Under the pieces are notes generated by a model that saw only the letters and a program-made list of their open reading frames with translations, searched no databases and had not been told where the DNA came from. A stretch of 64,000 nt of DNA. Source: Gammaproteobacteria bacterium. GTDB taxonomy: Bacteria > Pseudomonadota > Gammaproteobacteria > Burkholderiales > Rhodocyclaceae. Position 1 is the first letter of the stretch; each line of letters starts with the position of its first letter. The stretch lies in assembly GCA_018819515.1 (NCBI GenBank), contig JAHJPX010000014.1:1-64000 (forward strand), in the 5' to 3' direction. A program made the translations under genes and the position numbers. This document shows, piece by piece, positions 55,449-63,226 of the stretch.

Positions 55449-57416
55449 CTAGGTGCTGAAGAAGCCCACCCCCACGAGCACCAGCAGCACCATGCCGATG
55501 GCGATCAGAGTCAGGCCGAGGATCACCGACCCGGTGTGGAAGGGCTTCGACGGCGCCTCGACCAAGTGCTGCTGCAACTCGCCGGACTCGACCATGCGCC
55601 GGAAGTGCGCAGGATGGTCATGGCGGAATTCGTCGAGCGACTGGGTGCCGGTGAACATCACCACGTCGGGCGGCGGCAGCTTGTCGGGGCGGAAGTGGTT
55701 GTTGAAGAAGTGCACCGTGAACAGGAAGACGGCCGCCAGGAAGGCTTCCTCGCCATGCACCAGGGTGGCGACGTTGAACACCCAGCCCGGCAGGTAAGTC
55801 GCGGTCACGTGCGGGAAGGCCAGCATCAGGCCGCTCCAGCCGATGATGTTGACACCCCAGAACACCGCCCAGTAGTCGAACTTCTCGTAGTAGGCCCAGC
55901 GGTCGAACTGCGGCCGCGGTCCCTTGCCGGCGAACCACTTGAACATGCCCCAGCAGTCGGCGAAGTCCTTCCAGTTCGGGATCAGCGAGTCGGGGCCGAA
56001 CCAGCGGAACTTGCGGTCGCGCAGCAGCTTCTGCATCACGTAGAAGAAGTGGATCAGGAAGATGCTGATGAAGAGGAAGGCAGCGACGCGGTGGATCAGG
56101 CCGAGCACCTTCGGTCCGCCGACCGCCTTGGCCACCAGCGGCGCCCAGGCGCTCTCGGCGTAGAGGGCGCTGGTGCCCGTCAGCACCAGGGTCATGGTGA
56201 TGATCGCGAAGGCCAGGTGGGCAATCCGCCAGCCCCAGTGGAAGCGCCGGAAGTGCCTGGATAGATCGACGCCAAGCTCCTCCAGCTTGATGTGGGCGAT
56301 GCGCCGACCGTGGCGGCGGTCCTGCCATTCGCGGTAGTACCAGAACCCGGAATGCGCCCAGAAGAAGGCGAAGACGAAGATCAGCAGGCCGACCATGAAC
56401 TTCGAGGCGACCACCATCTGCGGGTACTTGTCGAAGTCGTGGGTGTTGGCGTGCGGGCCGAAGGAGGCGAAGCCCGGCGTGGCGTCGCGCATGCCCGGCT
56501 TCTTGTCGTTGTGGCACTTGGTGCAGGTCTTCATCCGGTTGTCGGGATGGACCTTGGACTTGGGATGGTCGACGGCGCGGATGCCGTGGCTGCCGTGGCA
56601 GTCGGCGCACTTGGCGGTGTAGGCGTAGCCGAGCCGGTTCACCTGGCCGTGATAGGTGTCGGAATAGCTGGCCAGTTCCGGCTGGTGGCAGTTGCCGCAG
56701 GTGTTGACGTTGGCGAGCTTGAAGGTCTCGGAAGACGTATTGATGACGTCGTGCGCGGTATGGCAGTCGGTGCACACGGCGCTCTTGGCGTTGCCGTTGT
56801 CGAGCACTTCCTCGCCATGGATGGAGGCGGCGTAGTCTTCGAGCTGGTCCTCGTGACAGGAGGCGCCGCAGGTGTCGGGAATCTCCTTGTGCCAGGCGGT
56901 GCGCCGCTCGGAGTTCTTCGGCGGGACATTGAATGTGTGCGAACTGTGGCAGTCCTCGCAGAAGGCTTTCGGCCTGTCCGGCTGGTCGGCGTCCGGGCGG
57001 GCGTGGAAGGAGTTCTTGTAGGCCTCGATGTTCTGCACGACGAGGCCCAGCCGTTCGCGGCCGGCGGTCCGGCCTTCGCGCCGTACCGTCTCCCAGAGCG
57101 CCTGGTGGCAGCTGATGCAGTTCGGCGGTTCGACGCCGGCCTGCTTCCGGTGGTTCGCCCGGTTGTCGACGATGTCGGTGTGGCAGGCGACGCACTGCAT
57201 TTCGCCGTGGATGCTCTTGCCGAACTTGCGCCGGTCGACATGCGCCAGCGCCCGCTTCCCGCCGCCCTCGTCCGCGACGACGATCTTCTGCTTGCGGCCG
57301 TCATGACAGCTCAGGCAGCCGGCGTTGTCGAGCGGCAGCGCGGCGGCGCTGCTCGCGGCAGCCGGCAGCCAGCACAGTCCCGCCAGGACAAGCCGGCCGA
57401 GCATCCTCAACGTCAC
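55449..57416 (-). CDS. Multihaem cytochrome c fused to cytochrome b
   Basis: A 655-aa respiratory protein. After a signal peptide, the periplasmic part has eight CXXCH sites (CLSCH, CVACH, CISCH, CEDCH, CTDCH, CGNCH, CADCH, CTKCH) and one CX3CH (CGASCH). A long helix leads to a cytochrome b part with about five membrane helices and paired His (IHRVAAF, LIHFFYV, LVHGEEAF, TVHFFNN). It can link periplasmic haem chains to quinone. It is the third gene of a sigma-54-type operon. Confidence 0.88.
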   Translation of the reverse strand: MTLRMLGRLVLAGLCWLPAAASSAAALPLDNAGCLSCHDGRKQKIVVADEGGGKRALAHVDRRKFGKSIHGEMQCVACHTDIVDNRANHRKQAGVEPPNCISCHQALWETVRREGRTAGRERLGLVVQNIEAYKNSFHARPDADQPDRPKAFCEDCHSSHTFNVPPKNSERRTAWHKEIPDTCGASCHEDQLEDYAASIHGEEVLDNGNAKSAVCTDCHTAHDVINTSSETFKLANVNTCGNCHQPELASYSDTYHGQVNRLGYAYTAKCADCHGSHGIRAVDHPKSKVHPDNRMKTCTKCHNDKKPGMRDATPGFASFGPHANTHDFDKYPQMVVASKFMVGLLIFVFAFFWAHSGFWYYREWQDRRHGRRIAHIKLEELGVDLSRHFRRFHWGWRIAHLAFAIITMTLVLTGTSALYAESAWAPLVAKAVGGPKVLGLIHRVAAFLFISIFLIHFFYVMQKLLRDRKFRWFGPDSLIPNWKDFADCWGMFKWFAGKGPRPQFDRWAYYEKFDYWAVFWGVNIIGWSGLMLAFPHVTATYLPGWVFNVATLVHGEEAFLAAVFLFTVHFFNNHFRPDKLPPPDVVMFTGTQSLDEFRHDHPAHFRRMVESGELQQHLVEAPSKPFHTGSVILGLTLIAIGMVLLVLVGVGFFST

Positions 57417-57429
57417 GATGGTCGACTCC

Positions 57430-57759
57430 TCAGCGATCGAGCATCCACTTCGCCACGGCGGTCTGGACCGCGATGTCCTTGGTGTCGATGATCTTGTGCT
57501 CTTCCTCGGTGCCGTCTTCGAGCTTGACCTTCTTGCCCGAGGTCATGTGCTTGATCGCCTCCTTTTCATCCAGCTTCTTCTCTTTGTACCTGGCGGCGAT
57601 CTTGGCCAGCGCCGGGCCTTTCTTGGCCTTGGTGGCGTGGTGGCATTTGTGGCAATCGTTCTCCTTGAACACCTCTTCGGGGTCTACCTGCGCATACGCC
57701 GGAACGGCAAGGCAGAAGGCGGCGGACAGAATCAAGGAAAGCTTGATGGGGTTCGACAT
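57430..57759 (-). CDS. Small class I cytochrome c
   Basis: A 109-aa precursor with a signal peptide (cut after AYAQ) and a single CHKCH haem site; Met in KHMTSG is the likely sixth ligand. It is a soluble electron shuttle between the haem-binding protein upstream and the multihaem cytochrome, 13 bp away. Confidence 0.93.
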   Translation of the reverse strand: MSNPIKLSLILSAAFCLAVPAYAQVDPEEVFKENDCHKCHHATKAKKGPALAKIAARYKEKKLDEKEAIKHMTSGKKVKLEDGTEEEHKIIDTKDIAVQTAVAKWMLDR

Positions 57760-57787
57760 TTCTTTCCACTCCTGTTGCAGAAAAAAA

Positions 57788-57809
57788 ACGGCCGCCTGCG
57801 GGCGGCCGT
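57788..57809 (-). terminator. Intrinsic terminator or attenuator
   Basis: ACGGCCGCC / GGCGGCCGT with a TGCG loop. On the minus strand it is followed by a run of eight T, a classical terminator. It lies within the operon, after the haem-binding protein and before the small cytochrome, so it could lower expression of the distal genes. The same 22 bases stand at 3954-3975. Confidence 0.8.
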
Positions 57810-57813
57810 GGTT

Positions 57814-59136
57814 TCAGTTGACCTTGACCGCCTGGATATCGGCCTTGGCCCCGATGCCCAGCGTCTTGACGTAGGACACGTGGTGGCCGCGGCCGGTCAT
57901 GTTGTCGTCGTGCAGCGCGAAGCCGACGTTGTACACGCCGCCCGCCTTGAGCGGCTTGTCGTCCGGGTTGGCCAGCCCGAGCGGCCGGATGAAGACGACG
58001 GTCCACATGCCGTCCTTCCAGGTACCGATCGCTTTGTTGTCGGCGGCGGAGCCGCTGGCGTCGGCGGCGCTCAACACGTACTGCGACAGGATGTCGCCTT
58101 CCTTCCAGCCGGCGTTTGGATCGAAGGGCACGGCATTGACGCCCTTGACGAGAATGATCTCCTTCTTGCCGTAGTCGGCGGCGGTAAACGATTTGCCGCC
58201 GAACTTCGCGGCATCGAACATGAACTTCGGCTGCTTGGTCTTGCCGTCCAGGTTCGACGAAAAGTGGTTCTTGCCGCCGTCGAAGTTGCGATACTCGAGC
58301 ACGTAACCGTCGTCCGCGCCGCCGGCCTTGTTGCTGCGGTGGGCGCGCCATTGCATCAGGTCGAGGAACTCGCCCGCGGCTTTGAGCGTGGCGATCTCCT
58401 CCATGGACTTGCCGCTACGCCAGTCGCTGGGATCGGTGCGGCTGGCCGGAATGTACTTGCGCACATCCTTCTTCTTGATGGCCATCATCAACGGGTTGGC
58501 CGCCACTTCGTCCTTGCTCGCTTCGTTCGCCATGTCGCGCTCGCCGTCGTGGCAGGTCAGCCAGCAGCCCTGCTGAGCGAATCCGGATACCTTGCCGTCG
58601 TCGAGCATGAGCGACATGCGGTTCTCGTAGATCGGCGGGAATTTGCCGGCCAGCGTGTCCTTGTGCAGTCGCATGTGGCCGTAGGCCTTCCACTCCTTGC
58701 CGTCGAATCGATAGCCGGGATAGTCGGCGCCCGGATGGTTCGGGTCGTGGGTCTTCCACTGATAGCGCAGGTAGAGGTTCTTGTCGTCGTAGGCGGCCTG
58801 CACGCCGACGTCGACATGGCCGTTCTTGCCCTTGAGGACGGCGGCCTGCGGCTCCAGCGGATGGTCGCCGCGCAGGATTTTCCGGCCCTGGATCTGCTCT
58901 TCCTTCGGATCGTCATGGCACGAAACGCAGGCGTCGCCGCGCGCGGTTTCCCGCGAGGCGCCCTTGTGGGCGTCGCTACGCAACCATTCGTAGGAGGATT
59001 GCCCGGGATAGAACAGGGTAACGGTGGTCGCAGGTACCTTGTTCCAGTCGATGGCCTGCGGGCCGGTCGCCATGGACATGCAGCCGGCGGCGATGGCGGT
59101 AACGGAAACACCAGCAATCAGAGCGCGTCGTTTCAT
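57814..59136 (-). CDS. Ethylbenzene-dehydrogenase-related haem-binding protein
   Basis: A 440-aa exported protein with an N-terminal lipobox-like AIAAGC, a CVSCH haem c site near residue 70, and the DMSO-reductase-like haem-b binding fold (EB_dh) with GCWLTCHDGERDM, a CX3CH typical of this family. Such proteins pass electrons to or from molybdoenzymes or cytochromes; no molybdoenzyme gene is in the window. The start at 59136 follows a GAGGTG ribosome-binding site. Confidence 0.85.
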   Translation of the reverse strand: MKRRALIAGVSVTAIAAGCMSMATGPQAIDWNKVPATTVTLFYPGQSSYEWLRSDAHKGASRETARGDACVSCHDDPKEEQIQGRKILRGDHPLEPQAAVLKGKNGHVDVGVQAAYDDKNLYLRYQWKTHDPNHPGADYPGYRFDGKEWKAYGHMRLHKDTLAGKFPPIYENRMSLMLDDGKVSGFAQQGCWLTCHDGERDMANEASKDEVAANPLMMAIKKKDVRKYIPASRTDPSDWRSGKSMEEIATLKAAGEFLDLMQWRAHRSNKAGGADDGYVLEYRNFDGGKNHFSSNLDGKTKQPKFMFDAAKFGGKSFTAADYGKKEIILVKGVNAVPFDPNAGWKEGDILSQYVLSAADASGSAADNKAIGTWKDGMWTVVFIRPLGLANPDDKPLKAGGVYNVGFALHDDNMTGRGHHVSYVKTLGIGAKADIQAVKVN

Positions 59137-59174
59137 TTCGTGCACCTCGTAGGGTTATTGCCTTTACTAGTTGG

Positions 59175-59190
59175 TGCAAGCCCTGTGCCC
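59175..59190 (-). promoter_or_regulatory. Sigma-54 promoter of the cytochrome operon
   Basis: On the minus strand GGGCAC-A-GGGC-TTGCA matches the sigma-54 consensus TGGCAC-R-N4-TTGCA in all but the first base, with exact -24/-12 spacing. It is 39 bp upstream of the haem-binding protein start. A GAFTGA activator is encoded directly upstream. Confidence 0.8.
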
Positions 59191-59243
59191 GTATGGATTC
59201 TCCGTAATTTCAGCGGATTGGCCGGACGACCCTGGCGAATACC

Positions 59244-59279
59244 GTCACAAATTCGTGACAGGTGTCACTTTTCGGTGAC
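59244..59279 (-). promoter_or_regulatory. Two tandem upstream activator sites
   Basis: GTCAC-N6-GTGAC occurs twice (59244-59259 and 59264-59279) with centres 20 bp apart, two helical turns. They lie about 55-100 bp upstream of the sigma-54 promoter and overlap the end of the activator gene, as enhancer sites for a dimeric activator should. Confidence 0.75.
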
Positions 59280-60629
59280 GACACCCCATCGTTTGAGTCG
59301 GACATAGAAGTTCTGGCGCGGAATCCCGCCCAGACGCGCCGCCTCGGACACGTTGCCATGCGCCGCATCGAGCAGCCGCTGCAAATAGTCGCGCTCGAAT
59401 TCGGCACGCGCTTCCTGATAGCCGAGCGGCGATTCCCTGGCCTCGTCTCCCGGCCCAGGCGTATCCGGGCCGATGGCCAGATGGCTCGCGTCGATGGGCC
59501 CGTCGGCGTGCAGCGCGACCGCGCGTTCGATGCAGTGCTGAAGCTGGCGCACATTGCCCTGCCAGCGACCTGCTTCGAGCGCCTGCACCGCCGTCGGGGT
59601 GAACGGTCCGCAGGCCTTGCCGAACTTGGCGCTGTAGTGTTCGAGGAAATGCATGGCCAGCGGCAGGATGTCGCCGTCGCGCTCGCGCAGGGGCGGGATG
59701 CGCACCGCGACGACGGCGATGCGGTAATAGAGATCCTCGCGGAAGCGCCCGGCCTTGACTTCGTCAGCCAGCGGCCTGTTGGTGGCGCAGACCAGCCGGA
59801 AATCGGCCCGGCGCGGCTGCGTGCTGCCGATGCGCGTGAAGCTGTGATCCTGCAAGACACGCAGCAGGCTGCTTTGCAGCTTGGGACTCATGTCGGCGAT
59901 TTCGTCGAGGAACAGCGTGCCTTCGTGGGCCTTCTCGAAGTAGCCGGCGGTGGCCTGCGTGGCGCCGGTGAAGGCGCCTTTCTCGTAGCCGAACAGCAGG
60001 CTTTCCAGCAGCGTTTCCGGCAGGCCGCCGCAATTCACTTCCAGGAAGGGCCGCGCGGAGCGGTTGCCCAGGCCGTGGATCAGCTTGGCGGCGAGGTCCT
60101 TGCCGGTGCCGCTTTCGCCTTCGAGCAGCACGGTGGTGTCCAGCGCCGCAACCTGCCGGATCTGCGCCAGCACCCGCTGCATGGCGGCCGACTGGCCGAT
60201 CACCGGCGGCAGCCCGGGCGCACCCGCCAGTTGCGCGCGCAGGCCGGCGATCTCGCGGTAGGCCGCGTCCAGTTCCAGCGCCTTGCCGATCACCGCCTCC
60301 AGCGCCTCGATGTCCTCGAAGGGCTTGGCCTGATAATCGAACACGCCCTCCCGGACGGCGGCGACGGCATCGCGCACGTCGGCGAATCCGGTCATCAGGA
60401 TGGCGACGAGTTGCGGCCGCAGGGTGCGGAACTCGCGCAGGAGGTCGATGCCGTTCGCGTCGGGCAAACGCTGGTCCATGAGGACGAGGTTGAAGTCCTC
60501 GGCCTCGAACTGCCGCCGCGCCTCGGCACCGCAGGTCGCCAGGGCGACGCCGGCCATACCGGAGAGCAGGCGCTCAAGCAGCAGGCGCGTATGGCGGTCG
60601 TCGTCGACGATGAGGATGCGGGGCGGCAT
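59265..60629 (-). CDS. NtrC-family sigma-54 response regulator
   Basis: A 454-aa activator. The receiver domain has phospho-acceptor Asp 52 (LVLMDQRLPD). The AAA+ domain has Walker A GESGTGKD and the sigma-54 contact loop GAFTGA, and a Fis-type helix-turn-helix ends the protein (NVSEAARLGGIPRQNFYVRL). It follows the kinase gene by 1 bp and precedes the cytochrome operon, which it very probably switches on. Confidence 0.95.
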   Translation of the reverse strand: MPPRILIVDDDRHTRLLLERLLSGMAGVALATCGAEARRQFEAEDFNLVLMDQRLPDANGIDLLREFRTLRPQLVAILMTGFADVRDAVAAVREGVFDYQAKPFEDIEALEAVIGKALELDAAYREIAGLRAQLAGAPGLPPVIGQSAAMQRVLAQIRQVAALDTTVLLEGESGTGKDLAAKLIHGLGNRSARPFLEVNCGGLPETLLESLLFGYEKGAFTGATQATAGYFEKAHEGTLFLDEIADMSPKLQSSLLRVLQDHSFTRIGSTQPRRADFRLVCATNRPLADEVKAGRFREDLYYRIAVVAVRIPPLRERDGDILPLAMHFLEHYSAKFGKACGPFTPTAVQALEAGRWQGNVRQLQHCIERAVALHADGPIDASHLAIGPDTPGPGDEARESPLGYQEARAEFERDYLQRLLDAAHGNVSEAARLGGIPRQNFYVRLKRWGVVTEK

Positions 60630-60630
60630 G

Positions 60631-62418
60631 TCAGGTGGAAGTGGATGAGGACGAGGTTTCCGTTGCCGTGTCTGGCAACCAGAGTGCAAATCGTGTGCCA
60701 TGGCCAGGTTCGCTGTCGACCGTGACATTGCCGTCGTGCAGCAACGCAACGTGCTGCACCACCGGCAGCCCGAGTCCGGTCCCGTCGCTGCGCGTCGTAT
60801 AGAAAGGTTCGAACACGTGCGTCAACACCTCCGCCGCCATGCCGCAACCCTGGTCGCTGACGCTCAGGCTCCAGCCGGGCAGGCCGCGCGTCGCATCGTC
60901 CTGGCGCGCCAGTTCGATGCGGATGACGCCGTCGGCGTCGGCGGTCGCCTGCGCCGCGTTCACCAGCAGGTTGAACAGCGCATGCCGGATCAGCACCGGG
61001 TCGACCATCAGGACAACCGGCTCCTCGGGCAGCCGGGTCTCGACCCGCAGGTGCCGCCGCTCCGCCTGGCGAAAGAGCAGCACCGTGTCCTCGATCAGGG
61101 AGGCCATCGCCGTGGTCCGGCTTTCGAAACCGGACACCTTCGAGAAGGCCAGCATGCGCTTGACGAATTCCCGGCAGTCCTCGCCCGCGCTGCGGATGCC
61201 GCGCAGCAGTTCCCGCGTGCGGGCCGGATCGTCGGCTTCGCGTTCCGCGAGCTGCGCGAGATTCACGACACCGACCAGCGGATTGTTGAGCTGGTGGGCG
61301 ATGCCGCCGACCATGGTGCCGACGGCCGAGAGTTTTTCCAGTTGCAGGATGCGCCGATGTTCCGTATCGAGGCGAAGCAAGCGGTGCTCCAGGTCGTGCT
61401 GGCGCTGGTAGTCGCGCTCGACGCGCTCCAGCGCGATGTAGAAGATGCCCAGCACGCCGCCCGCCGCCAGCAGGCTGATCACGGTCACCGCGACGATCGA
61501 CCAGCGGAAGGTGGCGGCAAGGTCGGTGATGTCGCGCATCACGATTAGTTCGCCGATGTGCTTCTTGCCGGCGTCTTCGAGCGGCACGATGGCGAGGTGC
61601 AGCGAACGGCCCTGGTCTTGCAGGTCCGCCGTTCGGCCCGCCAGCAGGCGGCCGAGCAGGCGGTCGTCGAGTGTGGCTGGAAAACGGTCGGTGGTCTGCG
61701 CCAGCGCGGCGTGAGTGGCGAAACGATCCCAGTCGCCGACGCGCTGCATCAGCGCCTGGCCGCGCTGCCATTGGTCCCGCGAGATGAAATGCTTCTCCAC
61801 CAGCGCCAGCAGATCCACGGACAGGCTGTGGCGAATCTCGGCGATGAGGTGTTCGATTTCCTCGCCGATCTCGATGTAACCGATCAGCACGCCGTCGCGC
61901 CGCCAGGGCACCACCAGGCGCAGGGTCAGGGTGCCCATCGCGCCCAGTTCCAGGCCGGAGGCCGGCACTTGCCGGTCGCGCGCCTGCAACAGCGAAACCC
62001 GGTCGATCACGTCGCCGAATTCGTCCGGACTGTGGAAGCGGTAGAGATTCACGAAATCCGGGCGTATCAGATAAAGATGCGTGATGCGGTGTTCGCTGCG
62101 CAGCACCTTGAACAGCGGACCACCCAGCTCGGCGATGGTCTTGCGATCGCCGCGCCGGAAGGCGTCTTCCATCGCCGGATTGGCGAACATGGCGCGCACG
62201 GTCGCCATCATCAGGTTGGTGTCCCGGTCCAGCTTGTGGGCGAACAGCCGCACCACCGCCGTCGAGCGCGCGGCCAGATCCTGGTCATGGATGTAGGTTT
62301 CGATACCGTAGATGGCGATCGCGAACACGCACATGATGAACGCCAGCGCCGCCGCCAGCGGCCCGATGAACTTGGCCTTGACGCGCTTGGGCTGCCGCGT
62401 CGGCGCAATGGCGGTCAT
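60631..62418 (-). CDS. Membrane sensor histidine kinase with periplasmic Cache-like domain
   Basis: A 595-aa kinase. Two transmembrane helices (about 17-40 and 295-320) enclose a long periplasmic sensor domain of Cache type. The H-box is GGIAHQLNNPLVG (NtrB class), and the ATPase domain ends with FEPFYTTRSDGTGLGLPVV. It pairs with the downstream NtrC-family regulator. The signal is unknown; the targets suggest an electron acceptor or donor. Confidence 0.93.
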   Translation of the reverse strand: MTAIAPTRQPKRVKAKFIGPLAAALAFIMCVFAIAIYGIETYIHDQDLAARSTAVVRLFAHKLDRDTNLMMATVRAMFANPAMEDAFRRGDRKTIAELGGPLFKVLRSEHRITHLYLIRPDFVNLYRFHSPDEFGDVIDRVSLLQARDRQVPASGLELGAMGTLTLRLVVPWRRDGVLIGYIEIGEEIEHLIAEIRHSLSVDLLALVEKHFISRDQWQRGQALMQRVGDWDRFATHAALAQTTDRFPATLDDRLLGRLLAGRTADLQDQGRSLHLAIVPLEDAGKKHIGELIVMRDITDLAATFRWSIVAVTVISLLAAGGVLGIFYIALERVERDYQRQHDLEHRLLRLDTEHRRILQLEKLSAVGTMVGGIAHQLNNPLVGVVNLAQLAEREADDPARTRELLRGIRSAGEDCREFVKRMLAFSKVSGFESRTTAMASLIEDTVLLFRQAERRHLRVETRLPEEPVVLMVDPVLIRHALFNLLVNAAQATADADGVIRIELARQDDATRGLPGWSLSVSDQGCGMAAEVLTHVFEPFYTTRSDGTGLGLPVVQHVALLHDGNVTVDSEPGHGTRFALWLPDTATETSSSSTST

Positions 62419-62434
62419 GGACCCGACAGGTCCG

Positions 62435-62755
62435 TCACGAACTCTCGCCCAGCACGCCGAACTCGACCGGAGTCTTGACGTAGAAGAGGTGCACGCCTTC
62501 CGCCTTGAGCCGCGCGAAGAGGCGTTCCGTTTCCTCGGCGGTGGCCGCGACCAGCACTTCCTGCGGCTGGTCGGCAAGCTCGAAGAAGCGTGCGGAGTGA
62601 ATGCGGCGATGATGGCCGAAGCCTTCGCCGCCGGGGATCAGCGTCGCGCCGGACAGGCCGAGTTCCTGCGCGAGGTGCACCAGCCAGTCGGCCAGCGGCT
62701 TGCCTTTGTGGCGCTTGTCCTGGTGCGTGAAGAAAGTGATCTGATAGCCTTGCAT
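62435..62755 (-). CDS. DUF190 family protein
   Basis: A 106-aa PII-like fold protein starting MQGYQITFFTHQDKRHKGKPL, with GHHRRIHSARFFEL. DUF190 genes often accompany crcB, as here, and are thought to act in fluoride response. The start is 11 bp after crcB, so they share a transcript. Confidence 0.92.
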   Translation of the reverse strand: MQGYQITFFTHQDKRHKGKPLADWLVHLAQELGLSGATLIPGGEGFGHHRRIHSARFFELADQPQEVLVAATAEETERLFARLKAEGVHLFYVKTPVEFGVLGESS

Positions 62756-62766
62756 CGTGGATCTCC

Positions 62767-63150
62767 TCAAGCGGCTTTCAGCAAATGCCAGGTAGCCAGC
62801 CCGGCCAGCGTGGCGACGAGCGAACCGGCGACATGGATGCTTACCGCGCCCATGGCCAGTGCCAGCCGGCCTTCCTGGAGCAGGGTGACGACTTCGGCGG
62901 AAAAGGTCGAGAAGGTGGTAAGGCTGCCGCAGAAGCCGGTGATGATCAGCAAGCGCCATTCGGGCGCGATGTCGCTCGCCTGCGCGAAGTAGGCGATGGC
63001 CAGGCCGATGATATAGCCGCCGATGAGGTTGGCCACCAGCGTGCCGGGCGGAATGGATGGGAAGAAACTGTTGAGCCTGGCGCCGAGTTGCCAGCGCAAC
63101 AACGCGCCCCCAGCGGCACCGACGGATATCGCGACTACGGGTTGCCACAT
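62767..63150 (-). CDS. crcB: Fluoride exporter CrcB (Fluc)
   Basis: A 127-aa four-helix fluoride channel of the dual-topology type, with GGALLRW and the core GFCGSLTTFSTFS. No fluoride riboswitch is visible in the 76 bp upstream, which instead hold a dispersed-repeat copy whose hairpin may affect expression. Confidence 0.95.
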   Translation of the reverse strand: MWQPVVAISVGAAGGALLRWQLGARLNSFFPSIPPGTLVANLIGGYIIGLAIAYFAQASDIAPEWRLLIITGFCGSLTTFSTFSAEVVTLLQEGRLALAMGAVSIHVAGSLVATLAGLATWHLLKAA

Positions 63151-63171
63151 GTTCGCTGCCCGCTCCCCAGG

Positions 63172-63195
63172 AAAAGTCAGCCGTGGCGACACGCC
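63172..63195 (+). repeat. Dispersed repeat copy 23, intergenic
   Basis: A full exact copy in the crcB leader. With flanking bases it forms CCGTGGC/GCCACGG. Confidence 0.9.
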
Positions 63196-63226
63196 GCCAC
63201 GGGGACATTCTAGCGGCTGGCCGTCG

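Noticed and set aside
57325..59307. A 660-codon open frame antisense to the haem-binding protein
   Set aside because: Its low-complexity Val/Gly/Ala/Arg composition is typical of antisense to GC-rich genes; the opposite strand has haem sites and a good start.
63151..63226. Fluoride riboswitch before crcB
   Set aside because: The characteristic conserved bases could not be found in the leader.
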